From Marivivens geojensis (GTDB lineage Bacteria; Pseudomonadota; Alphaproteobacteria; Rhodobacterales; Rhodobacteraceae): DNA of 64,000 nt. The stretch spans positions 735,406-799,405 of the forward strand of contig NZ_JALKCU010000002.1 in the NCBI RefSeq assembly GCF_023540835.1, written 5' to 3'. Below, in pieces: positions 55,551-63,874 of the stretch; positions within the stretch are counted from its first letter, which is position 1, and each line of letters opens with the position of its first letter. Made by a program: the position numbers and the translations under genes. The notes under the pieces are model-generated. The model was given only the letters and a program-made list of their open reading frames with translations. It searched no databases and was not told the origin of the DNA.

Positions 55551-56284
55551 CAGCCCGGTGGCTGACTGTCTTCGCTTTCTGGCTTCTGGCCGTGCCAACG
55601 GCCGAGGCACAGGAGCTGCCCATCCTGGGCCGCACCCTGCCGTTGCAGGAGGCCGTGATATCCGCGCCCCGGTCGGGCCACTTGATCGAGTTCAGATTTG
55701 AAATTGCCGACCAGTTGACTGCCGGAGACCTCATCGCTCGCTTTTCCTGCGAGATCGAACATGCACAAAGAGCTGCCGCCCTCGCGGCCAGTCGGGCCTT
55801 GGAGCTGCAGTATCGATCCCAGCAGCAATTGCGCGAATTTGCATCCACCTCGGCGTTGGAAGTGGACATTGCTCGTGCCGAATGGGAACGCAGCCTGGCC
55901 GAGGCTGACATTCACGCCGCCGCCTTAGCCCAGTGCGACATCGTCGCGCCCTTTGACGGTGTCATCTCGTTCACCTCGGTGCGAAATCATGAACATGTCA
56001 GCGCCGGACAGGAAATCGCTCGGATCATCGACGACAGCCAGAAATTTTTCGAGTTTCTGGCCCCCGTATCCTGGATTCAGGATGTCGGCATTGGCCAACC
56101 TGTGACCGTTGTCTTCGAGGCCATCGAGGCCGAAGTCGAAGGGCACATCGAGCGGATTTCACCGGAAGTGGATGCCATCAGTCAAACCGTCAGGATGCGA
56201 GCGATCCTCGAAGACGGGGCCAATATCATTCCTGTCGGGGTTCCGGGACGGGTTCACCGCGCCGACAGCGAGCAGGCCCGATGA
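55547..56284 (+). CDS. Periplasmic HlyD/RND-type adaptor protein, short
   Basis: The 245-residue protein has a cleavable signal peptide (AEAQ, cleavage near residue 22). It then has a split lipoyl domain: LPLQEAVISAPRSGHLIEFRFEIADQL before, and CDIVAPFDGVISFTSVRNHEHVSAGQEI after, a helical hairpin of about 70 residues, and a beta-barrel segment. It is a membrane-fusion (adaptor) protein that would link inner and outer membrane parts. It overlaps both neighbours by 4 bp (ATGA), showing tight translational coupling. It is shorter than most adaptors and lacks a membrane anchor. Confidence 0.88.
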   Translation: MTARWLTVFAFWLLAVPTAEAQELPILGRTLPLQEAVISAPRSGHLIEFRFEIADQLTAGDLIARFSCEIEHAQRAAALAASRALELQYRSQQQLREFASTSALEVDIARAEWERSLAEADIHAAALAQCDIVAPFDGVISFTSVRNHEHVSAGQEIARIIDDSQKFFEFLAPVSWIQDVGIGQPVTVVFEAIEAEVEGHIERISPEVDAISQTVRMRAILEDGANIIPVGVPGRVHRADSEQAR

Positions 56285-57594
56285 AGTCACAAGCCCCCGA
56301 TCCATTGGCGCTATTGCATGAGCTGGGCGCCCGCCTGCGAAAGGCGGATGGGCTAGCCGCGGCGCGTCTTGCGCTGGTCAACGGAATCCAGAACCTGCTT
56401 CCTTGCGACCAGTCCGTGCTCTGGGTGGGAAAGACGGTGCCGGTTGCCTCCTCCTCGATCGATAAACCGGACACGCAGGCCCCGCATGTCCAGCAATTGG
56501 CACAATTATTTCGCGACCGGCTGGCAAACGCTGGGGAGACTCTGTTTCTCGATCCCGCCGACCTTGCTGGCGTGGATCTGTATGAGGGCTATCATGGGGT
56601 GTTCGTGCCTCTTGGGCTTCAACAGGGCGGCATCCTGATCGTTCGCCCGGGGGGCGCATATACGCCGGCACAGGGTATCATTCTTCACTTTGCCCTGCGC
56701 CTCGGCCTGCCCGAGATCCTGCAACGCTCCCGGTCAAGGATGCGCGCAAGTGACACTGGAGGCCGGGACAGGGCCACGCGCAAATGGACGCTTGGATTGG
56801 CTGTTGTGGCAGCCATTGGTGGCTTGAGCACCGTGTTCGAGGTGCCGCACACCATCCTTGTCCCGGCCGAGATCGTGTCCAGCGACATATTTCACGTCAA
56901 GGCACCGATTGACGGCCTGGTGGACGAGATCTTGGTAATCCCCGGACAGACGGTGTCCGAGGCGCAGGAGCTCATCAGGCTGGAGCCTGAGCAGATCGAG
57001 GCACAGTTGCAGATCGCAACGGCCGAGTTTGAAAGACTGCAGGTTCAATACGAGCAGGAGGCGATGCTCTCGCTGTCCTCCGAGGCGGCCCGCGCACGCG
57101 CGGCAGATGTGGGCGGCCTTTTGCGGGAAAAACAGGAACAGATTGTCTTTCTGCGTACTCAGCTCGACCGCCATACGGTGCGCGCAGGCCAAAGCGGCGT
57201 GGTCGTCATGCCAGACGTAGAGGGCCTGCGCGGTAGACCTGTGGCCACTGGCGAAACACTGATGCAGATCGCTAATCCCGACGCACTCGAGGTTGATCTC
57301 TGGATTCCCCTCACAACGGCGCTGCCGATCTCCCCCGATGCCCCCGTCGCGGTGTTTCTTGCGACACGGCCACTCGGCACCTACCCGGCAACGGTCATCT
57401 ACACTACAACCCAGGCACAGATGCGCGAAGATGGAACGATGGGATATCGTGCACGCGCGCGCCTTTCCTACCCCGCGACAAGCGACCTTCTCGGCCAGCA
57501 AGGCGTTGCGCGGATCAATCTTGGTGAAACGACGCTCTTGATGCGGGTCATTTGGCAGCCGCTGGTCTGGCTGCGGCAGGCGACCGGGATCTAG
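56281..57594 (+). CDS. GAF-domain HlyD-like membrane-fusion protein
   Basis: The 437-residue protein has an N-terminal cytoplasmic domain of about 160 residues resembling a GAF fold (AARLALVNGIQNLLPCDQSVLWVG, GVFVPLGLQQGGILIVRP). One transmembrane helix follows (about 169-188), then a periplasmic HlyD-like part: lipoyl halves FHVKAPIDGLVDEILVIPGQ and VRAGQSGVVVMPDVEGLRGRPVATGE, with a coiled-coil hairpin between. A sensory-type domain on the cytoplasmic side of an adaptor is unusual. It may regulate or energise export, but this is speculation. It is coupled to the upstream adaptor by ATGA and followed by the M50 gene after one base. Confidence 0.85.
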   Translation: MKSQAPDPLALLHELGARLRKADGLAAARLALVNGIQNLLPCDQSVLWVGKTVPVASSSIDKPDTQAPHVQQLAQLFRDRLANAGETLFLDPADLAGVDLYEGYHGVFVPLGLQQGGILIVRPGGAYTPAQGIILHFALRLGLPEILQRSRSRMRASDTGGRDRATRKWTLGLAVVAAIGGLSTVFEVPHTILVPAEIVSSDIFHVKAPIDGLVDEILVIPGQTVSEAQELIRLEPEQIEAQLQIATAEFERLQVQYEQEAMLSLSSEAARARAADVGGLLREKQEQIVFLRTQLDRHTVRAGQSGVVVMPDVEGLRGRPVATGETLMQIANPDALEVDLWIPLTTALPISPDAPVAVFLATRPLGTYPATVIYTTTQAQMREDGTMGYRARARLSYPATSDLLGQQGVARINLGETTLLMRVIWQPLVWLRQATGI

Positions 57595-57595
57595 C

Positions 57596-59695
57596 ATGAC
57601 CCTGCCTGCCCTACGCAACGATCTGCGATTATATCCTTGGCAATCAGCTCCACACACGGGTGAAGCGCTCTGGGCGTTACATGACCCAATGCGTAATCTT
57701 TTCTTTCTGCTGCCCGAAGATGCAGTGCAAATCCTGAAGCGGTATGATCTTGGCTCGGTAGGCCTGATCGTTCAGCGGGTCAACCGCGAAACGGCAAGCC
57801 AGATCAGCGCAACCGATGTGCAGAGCATGGTCGGTTTTCTTCTGCAAAATCAGCTTGTCACACGGCCTGCAGCACAGGCCGAAGTCGAGATTCTGTCGAT
57901 GCAGGCGGCCCGGCGTGAAGCCTTTTTCAACCGACTTTTGCACCGGTATTTCTTCTTTCGCATCCCGCTCTGGCGCCCAGACGCATTCCTGGAACGGACG
58001 CTGCCGCGCGTGCGGTTTTTATTTGCGCGCTGGTTTTTCTGGGCCACCCTTCTGGCCGGGTTGACCGGTATCGCACTGACGCTGCGCGATTGGCACAGCT
58101 TCGAATACCAGCTGCGCAACCTCTGGTCCTTCTTAGGTCTGGCAAAGATCGTTCTGACCTTCGTCTTCGTCAAATTGATTCATGAACTTGCCCACGCCTA
58201 TACCGCAAAGCGTTTTGGCGTTCGTGTGCCCATTATGGGCGTGGCATTCCTGTTCATGTTTCCGGTTCCCTATACCGACACAACCGAAAGCTGGAAGCTT
58301 TACAGCCATCGCGAACGCTTAGCGATTTCCGCTGCTGGCGTGGCGTCCGAGCTGATGTTGGCCGCCTGGGCCACCCTTATTTGGAAAATTGCGCCGCCTG
58401 GCCCTATGCAAGAGGCACTATTTCTTATTGCAACAACAACCTGGATCTCCTCGCTGCTTATCAATCTCAGCCCTTTTATGCGATTTGATGGGTATTTCGT
58501 GCTGATGGATTACCTGCAAATCCCGAACCTGCACAAACGTGCGGGCGACCTGGCTCGCTGGAAGCTGCGCGAAGTCCTTTTCGGCCTTAGCGAACCGATA
58601 CCGGAACGGTTTATACCTAGGATTTTAAGATTCCTAATCGGTTTTGCCTATGTGACATGGATCTACCGTTTAGTAGTATTCCTTGGCATAGCGGTGCTAC
58701 TTTTTTTTAAACTGCCGCAACCGCTTGGCCTGATCGTTTTTGCAATCGAAGTATATTTCATGATTCTACGCGCAATCCTGCGTGAATTGGGGGTTTGGTG
58801 GAGCAAAAGAGGTGCAATAATGAAATCACTCCGCTCCCGGTTAGTGATCGCGATATTGACCGCGCTCATAGTCTTGTCCTGCGTGCCGTTAGGGTTTCGC
58901 CAATCGGTACCCGGAATTTATGAACCGTTTCACGAAACAGTACTTTATACCCAGCAAGACGGTGAGATACTAGAAATGCATCTGGAACACGGGCGGCAGG
59001 TCTCACAGGGCAGCCTGTTGCTGAAACTCCGCTCTGACGAGCTGGAAAACGAGCTTAAACGTGCGCGCATGGCGACCGAACGACTACTGCAGCAAGTGGG
59101 AAACTCTGCCGTTTCGGTAGAGGGAGCAGGGCTGCTTTCAGGACGTGACAGGGCCTGGAATACCGCCATACAGCAAGTGACCGCTATTGAAGACCAGATC
59201 GCTCAGCTTGAAATTCACGCGCCTGTGTCCGGGCGCATCACCGATTTCAGTGAGGACTTGCAGCCAGGGGTGTTCGTTGCCCGCAACACGCCAGTCGCCC
59301 TGATGGAAACCGGACCGCGCCGCGAGATCGTCCTTTATGTCGGCGAAGAAATCAGAAGCGCGCTTCGCCTTGGCCAAACCGTGACATTTTTCACCCATGC
59401 AGCGCCCGCTATTACCCGGCATGCGGAAGTCGTCTTCGTCGCAGCAAACCCCACCCGAGCACTCTTGCAGCCCGAGCTGGCAAGCGTGCATGGCGGCCCG
59501 CTTCGTAGCTTCCCTCAGGGCAGTCGCCTTGTGCTGGATGCTCCGATGTTTCCGGTCACACTGCGGATCGCTGACAACGGGCTGACCACACAGCGTCAAC
59601 CCGTCACGGTTTTTCTCGGCGGTGATCGGCAAAGCCTTGCGGGCGTAATGGTAAACCGCCTCGCGTATCTGGTGCGGCGAGAATTTGGACGATGA
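57596..59695 (+). CDS. M50-type membrane metalloprotease fused to a HlyD-like domain
   Basis: The 699-residue protein has three parts. Residues about 20-90 resemble a PqqD-like winged-helix domain. Residues about 140-430 form a polytopic core with the zinc-site HELAH at 196-200 and a second motif NLSPFMRFDGY (Asp298, in the position of the third ligand); this matches the YydH-like 'peptide zinc metalloprotease' group of M50. Residues about 445-690 are HlyD-like, with QDGEILEMHLEHGRQVSQGS and IHAPVSGRITDF lipoyl halves. It could be the inner-membrane component replacing an ABC transporter, or it could process the exported adhesin. A T8 run lies at 58701-58708. Confidence 0.85.
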   Translation: MTLPALRNDLRLYPWQSAPHTGEALWALHDPMRNLFFLLPEDAVQILKRYDLGSVGLIVQRVNRETASQISATDVQSMVGFLLQNQLVTRPAAQAEVEILSMQAARREAFFNRLLHRYFFFRIPLWRPDAFLERTLPRVRFLFARWFFWATLLAGLTGIALTLRDWHSFEYQLRNLWSFLGLAKIVLTFVFVKLIHELAHAYTAKRFGVRVPIMGVAFLFMFPVPYTDTTESWKLYSHRERLAISAAGVASELMLAAWATLIWKIAPPGPMQEALFLIATTTWISSLLINLSPFMRFDGYFVLMDYLQIPNLHKRAGDLARWKLREVLFGLSEPIPERFIPRILRFLIGFAYVTWIYRLVVFLGIAVLLFFKLPQPLGLIVFAIEVYFMILRAILRELGVWWSKRGAIMKSLRSRLVIAILTALIVLSCVPLGFRQSVPGIYEPFHETVLYTQQDGEILEMHLEHGRQVSQGSLLLKLRSDELENELKRARMATERLLQQVGNSAVSVEGAGLLSGRDRAWNTAIQQVTAIEDQIAQLEIHAPVSGRITDFSEDLQPGVFVARNTPVALMETGPRREIVLYVGEEIRSALRLGQTVTFFTHAAPAITRHAEVVFVAANPTRALLQPELASVHGGPLRSFPQGSRLVLDAPMFPVTLRIADNGLTTQRQPVTVFLGGDRQSLAGVMVNRLAYLVRREFGR

Positions 59696-60312
59696 TTCCT
59701 TGGTTATAAATGCAACCGATACGCAAAAGCCGGCTCACAACTGAGTATAGCTCACAATAAAATTTCAGAAATTTATTCACCAGGGACGAGATTAGACTGC
59801 AATCATCAAGTCCAGCTAAGGAACTGCAACTTCGAACAAACAGCGCCTTGGGGCTTGCCATATTGCTCAATGTTGAGAACCGATCGTTGTTAATATTCTA
59901 TCAAGCCAGATCGCTGATAAGATCGGCTGGGCCTTCATGGTTTCAGTACGCAGTATGTCCATCTCGCTTGTTAGGTTACTCGCAGAGGGGGTGTTAAGCT
60001 CCTTCCAAATCTACGAACGTATATGATCGCATCGAGCGTGTTAAGCCAAACTATACAGTGACGCAGGTCGTGAAACTGCACCATTCACTTCAAATGACTA
60101 GATATCTTGCCACCAAGAGTTCTAGAATGCTTTGAACCAGAGGTTCTTTGGTGACCCAAAAGTAATTCACCGGCTCGCTTAATTTCCGAGGGGCCTGTTG
60201 ACCTCCCCATAGGACACTCCATCACTAGCCAAGGTCAGCGGCCCGAACCACCCGCAAGGGTAAACGTCCAGAAGGACCCGCACGCCCCCTGAGCGCCCCG
60301 TAGAAGCGCCAC
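59696..60312. other. Intergenic region after the export cluster
   Basis: This AT-richer stretch of about 600 bp holds no gene I can support. It separates the plus-strand adhesin/export cluster from the minus-strand mobile-element module. A small minus-strand open frame (59604-59870) overlaps the end of the M50 gene and has no family character. Confidence 0.5.
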
Positions 60313-60690
60313 TTAAGCAGGCCTTAGGTTCTGACTGGGCTGGACATAAACCGCACCAGAAAGCGTCTGTGCGCCACTCAGGCAATCCTCAAAATTAACC
60401 CCAATCACCGCAATTGGCGATCGCCCTTTCCTGCGGCTAAATCGAAGCATTTGAGGAGGCACCTTAGCTTCCAGGTGAGCCAATATCTTCTTTCGGCGAT
60501 CTAAAGTCTCTACACCCGCGGAGCTCCAAATCGGCGACCTTAACTCTAATTCACCACCGGGACCAATTTTCTGAACCCGAACCTGCCGTGCGATCTCACA
60601 AAAGACCATCAGCCAGTCTGGCAAAATCTGACCACACCCGTCTAAATTCAGACACAGGTAACGCTTTGGTGTGTTGTAGGGTCGAACCAT
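60313..60690 (-). CDS. Hypothetical protein of the mobile-element module
   Basis: The 125-residue product has no family that I recognise. It is mixed alpha/beta, has CGQILPDWLMVFCEIARQVRV near the N-terminus and no signal peptide or membrane helix, and is basic in the middle (DRRKKILAHLEAK, FSRRKGRS). It lies 104 bp downstream of the DNA polymerase gene on the same strand, in similar AT-richer DNA. The Shine-Dalgarno is not clear. Confidence 0.4.
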   Translation of the reverse strand: MVRPYNTPKRYLCLNLDGCGQILPDWLMVFCEIARQVRVQKIGPGGELELRSPIWSSAGVETLDRRKKILAHLEAKVPPQMLRFSRRKGRSPIAVIGVNFEDCLSGAQTLSGAVYVQPSQNLRPA

Positions 60691-60794
60691 CTCAAGATAC
60701 CCCTCAATATATTAGAGGATGAGTAAATGAGTAAGTTACACCGGGTCGGAAGGTTTCGGCCTAACCTTGGGCCGAAACCAGCCTTTGTGTGCAC

Positions 60795-62525
60795 TTACTT
60801 GAGAAGCCGTGAGACCTGCGCGAACATCGCCTCACCACGCTCGTCGGAATATCGGTCTGGGTAACTGATCGCTTCGACATCCACCCGACAGGGATACTCA
60901 GCTCCCAAAACAATTCGGGAAGCTTCAACCATCAAATTACAGGTTTCCCGAACAACCCGCTCCTGATCCCCCAAAGAATATCCAACCAAGAACGCGTCAT
61001 GCACAGGACAACAGACCTCGATACCTGCCTCTGTCAGCAGACACGCCGCCAAACGCATGATATCAGCTCCGGTTGATTGCATCGGCCAATTCAGCAAGCT
61101 TCTCTCATTTGGATCAGGGTCATCAGCTAACTTGATCTCCCAACCCAAAGGGGTGCGCAACGTGTCTTGCATTAACGCGTGAAGCTGATTTCTTTCGGCC
61201 CAAGCCCAGAACTCCCGATAAGTCATCTTGTGACTTTGCAGTAATGCACGCGCTTGAACGACATGAATGCCACCTGCGCCCGCCATTGCTTCGGCACCCA
61301 TGCCATATCCCACACCCAGCACAATCTGCTTGCACTGATTACGGATATCTTTGTGGGTTGCCTTCGTTGCTCCCTCAGGCGCCAGTCCAGCCTGTATAGC
61401 AAATGCCATGTAGGGGTCACCTGAGCTGTATGCTGCCCACATGTTTTGATCGCCACTTAAAGCTGCCGCGATTGCAATCTCCTGACTGGAGTAATCCACA
61501 TAGGCCAGGCCGTATCCTGGAGAAGGCTTTATTAGCGACCGAAGCCAAGCCGCATTCCCAAAGATGAAGCGAGTGGTTGACGGCTGGTTGCGCCCGGTCT
61601 TCGACCCGAAGGGGCCAAGTAACGTCCGGTTGCGCCCATCCTTGCCGACAGCAAGCTTAAGGGTTTGCATTTGCGACATTGTCTTCCGCAATTCACGTAA
61701 AGCGCTTAGCTGAGGATGCTTCAACGCAAGATCGCGAAACGTTGCATCATCTAACTTGGGCTTTCCATTTGCAGTGCGAGGCCAAGAAATTGCCTGCGTT
61801 TTTAGCCACGCTTCAAACAAGGATGTCTTAAAGACGGCGCCTTGATAGACACCATAGTCCTTGTCAACCTCGGCAATCAGGCGATCTTTTATTAAAGGCC
61901 AACGCTCTAAGAGCTGCTCGTGAAGCTCTACATCCATTGGGACACCGGCATGCTCCATGCGCGCGACAGCTGCTGTGTATCGACCTCTAAACAAAGCCTG
62001 GCCAAGCTTTACCTTTGTTGGGGCAAAAATGGGCCACATTTTCAAAAAGAGCTTTGCGGTAATCTCCACATCTGCCGCACAATAATCGAGGATGGAATTA
62101 CGCTGCTGTTCCGTCCAAGGTCCGCCCGCAACGATCAAGTCTCTCATTGCATTCTTCTCTGAAGTTTCCATCACGCGGATACCGAAACTCTTGCATGCAC
62201 TGATGAGACCATTGCCCCGAGCGGCGGCAAGGCGGCCATTCATGTGCAAACGGAATTCAGCATAAAGATCGATAATCCTCTCAGGTATTTCCCATCCGAG
62301 CTGCAGGAAGCAGCCCCATTCAGCAGATGCAAAATATCCAACGAACAGATGCTCAGAGCCAGTTGGGAACGGGCACTTATCAAGCTTATCTAGCCAATAC
62401 TTCGTGGTGGTGTTGGTGGTGACATTTGTCACCACCATGCAAACTGGAGTTGGTCGCTCGCCGTCATTAGCTATGAACTCAAAGTCCAACACAAAGATCG
62501 ATTTATACGATTTCATCCAGTCCAT
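60795..62525 (-). CDS. Family A DNA polymerase with 3'-5' exonuclease domain
   Basis: The 576-residue protein is phage-like in size. An N-terminal DnaQ-like exonuclease has Exo I VLDFEF (residues 13-18) and the later YCAADVEITAKL. The polymerase domain has motif A VDYSSQEIAIAA, motif B RNQCKQIVLGVGYGMG and motif C VHDAF. In motif C the usual second acid (VHDE) is Ala, a variation to note. It would copy or repair the DNA of the mobile element. Its ATG overlaps the stop of the upstream gene as TGATG. It lacks the 5'-nuclease domain of bacterial Pol I. Confidence 0.88.
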   Translation of the reverse strand: MDWMKSYKSIFVLDFEFIANDGERPTPVCMVVTNVTTNTTTKYWLDKLDKCPFPTGSEHLFVGYFASAEWGCFLQLGWEIPERIIDLYAEFRLHMNGRLAAARGNGLISACKSFGIRVMETSEKNAMRDLIVAGGPWTEQQRNSILDYCAADVEITAKLFLKMWPIFAPTKVKLGQALFRGRYTAAVARMEHAGVPMDVELHEQLLERWPLIKDRLIAEVDKDYGVYQGAVFKTSLFEAWLKTQAISWPRTANGKPKLDDATFRDLALKHPQLSALRELRKTMSQMQTLKLAVGKDGRNRTLLGPFGSKTGRNQPSTTRFIFGNAAWLRSLIKPSPGYGLAYVDYSSQEIAIAAALSGDQNMWAAYSSGDPYMAFAIQAGLAPEGATKATHKDIRNQCKQIVLGVGYGMGAEAMAGAGGIHVVQARALLQSHKMTYREFWAWAERNQLHALMQDTLRTPLGWEIKLADDPDPNERSLLNWPMQSTGADIMRLAACLLTEAGIEVCCPVHDAFLVGYSLGDQERVVRETCNLMVEASRIVLGAEYPCRVDVEAISYPDRYSDERGEAMFAQVSRLLK

Positions 62526-63109
62526 CAGTCGCGCCCCAACAGCTGGCGGATGAGCGGGTGCTGATCACTGCGGATGACCCGCTCTTCCCCAAAACCCAAT
62601 TCCATCAATTGCGCCATTGTCAGCTCGGGCCAAACTGGGTCAGGTTCTTCACCCGCAGTATGCACATTATAGCAGCCTTCATGCATGTTAGCGGAAAGAC
62701 GCACCCACTTCGTCAGAGCGAGATCAAGCCCCTTCAAAGCTGTTTCATTCCAGAGGTTGGCTCGCATCGGGCTTGTGGCATCAACACGCGGAGCGAGCCA
62801 CAAAAACGGGATACCCATCTTATCGACACACAGAACGAGAAGTTTCGGCGTCGTTTCCTCAGCGTATTGAAGCACCATGTGGGGCATGACGAGATACTCT
62901 TCTTTCATACCCCCGCTGTGGTCCTCAATCACACTTACCGGAATGCGATAAGACTCATTGGGGTGAACTCGGAAGAAGGAAGATTTTTTCGGTTTACCGA
63001 CACGGATACGCGTCAGTTCTTTTTTGATACCGTCGCCAGTAATTCCCAAAGTGTCAGTGACACGGAATTGCTCTGGGTCAAACGGGTTTGCGGTTTGGTG
63101 CGTAGACAT
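62525..63109 (-). CDS. Hypothetical protein coupled to the DNA polymerase
   Basis: The 194-residue protein has no family I recognise. It has a beta-rich centre (SFFRVHPNESYRIPVSVIED, YLVMPHMVLQYAEE, KLLVLCVDKMGIPFLWLAPRV). GGAGGG precedes ATG 63109, strong evidence that it is real. It is translationally coupled (TGATG) to the family A polymerase, so it may be a DNA-binding or polymerase-accessory protein of the element; this is inferred from position only. Confidence 0.7.
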   Translation of the reverse strand: MSTHQTANPFDPEQFRVTDTLGITGDGIKKELTRIRVGKPKKSSFFRVHPNESYRIPVSVIEDHSGGMKEEYLVMPHMVLQYAEETTPKLLVLCVDKMGIPFLWLAPRVDATSPMRANLWNETALKGLDLALTKWVRLSANMHEGCYNVHTAGEEPDPVWPELTMAQLMELGFGEERVIRSDQHPLIRQLLGRD

Positions 63110-63216
63110 AAAAGTCCCTCCGTTAAGGTTAAGTTTTCCGTCCATCCAACTGTTTCAGTTGAATTTTCACGGAACGTTAAAATGGAAAATTGGGAGATTG
63201 CAGCGACCAGCCAATC

Positions 63217-63408
63217 TCAATCAGGCTGGGAAGATAGGCGCTCAATCAATGCATCGATGTCAGCCTCGCGAAACCCGATGCAACGCTTGCTTAGTTTGAC
63301 AGGCTGAGGGAAAAGCGGATCGCGCTGCATCACGCGATACCAGGTGGAGCGAGTATAACCCGTACGCTCCAAAACTTCCGCTAATCGGATGAGACGGGGT
63401 TTGGACAT
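63217..63408 (-). CDS. AlpA-family regulator/excisionase
   Basis: The 63-residue MerR-like winged-helix protein is recognised by RLAEVLERTGYTRSTWYRVMQ, FPQPVKL and GFREADIDALIERL. AlpA proteins regulate P4-type integrases and excision of integrated islands. It lies between the integrase-side hypothetical gene and the polymerase operon on the same strand. Confidence 0.9.
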   Translation of the reverse strand: MSKPRLIRLAEVLERTGYTRSTWYRVMQRDPLFPQPVKLSKRCIGFREADIDALIERLSSQPD

Positions 63409-63496
63409 GCTGACCTCCTATGGTTTGTCCTGCATGTCTTGGTATTAATGGATCCAAAAGGATCGCGAGCCTGACAGAATTTCAGAAATTTTGTCC

Positions 63497-63874
63497 CTAG
63501 CGGGTGCCCTTCATTGCCCAACGTCTGTGCTGCCTCTCGATGGTCTTAACATCAAAGTGGTCATCACCTTCGTTCGCGAAAAACATATTTCGAATAATCT
63601 CATATGTTTCCGCCTGTGTTTTCCCCTGTTCCTCGTGGACAAAACGATAAAGACGGTCAATGTCGCGCCACAAAGCATCGCGATAAGCTTTTTTGTCAGG
63701 CCGTTTATCTAGCAAAACGGCTTGAATTGCTTTGCCGACTTCTTGATCCCCAAATGGCGGCGACAGCTGAACCAGCTGCGCAAGCGTTTCTCGATCTTGC
63801 GTCCTCTGCCAGCGATCTTTCAATAACTCGTATTCACTCGTAAAAAATAAATTGTCAGTTTTACCCCGTGACAT
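63497..63874 (-). CDS. Hypothetical protein of the mobile element
   Basis: The 125-residue, charged, probably helical protein is predicted from ATG 63874 (MSRGKTDN). It contains KDRWQRTQDRETLAQLVQLSPPFGDQEV, AIQAVLLDKRPDKKAYRDALWRDIDRLYRFV and a basic C-terminus. Its start overlaps the end of the integrase gene by 14 bp, so the two are probably co-expressed. The function is unknown. Confidence 0.6.
   Translation of the reverse strand: MSRGKTDNLFFTSEYELLKDRWQRTQDRETLAQLVQLSPPFGDQEVGKAIQAVLLDKRPDKKAYRDALWRDIDRLYRFVHEEQGKTQAETYEIIRNMFFANEGDDHFDVKTIERQHRRWAMKGTR

Noticed and set aside
59604..59870. 88-codon minus-strand frame after the M50 gene
   Set aside because: It overlaps the 3' end of the M50-HlyD gene and has no coding-like character.
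60179..60385. 68-codon minus-strand frame
   Set aside because: It overlaps the better-supported 125-codon frame at 60313-60690 and has no family features.
59761..63492. AATTTCAGAAATTT occurring at 59761 and 63478 as possible att repeats
   Set aside because: Several 14-mer matches are expected by chance in 64 kb of this composition, and neither copy is at a likely element end.
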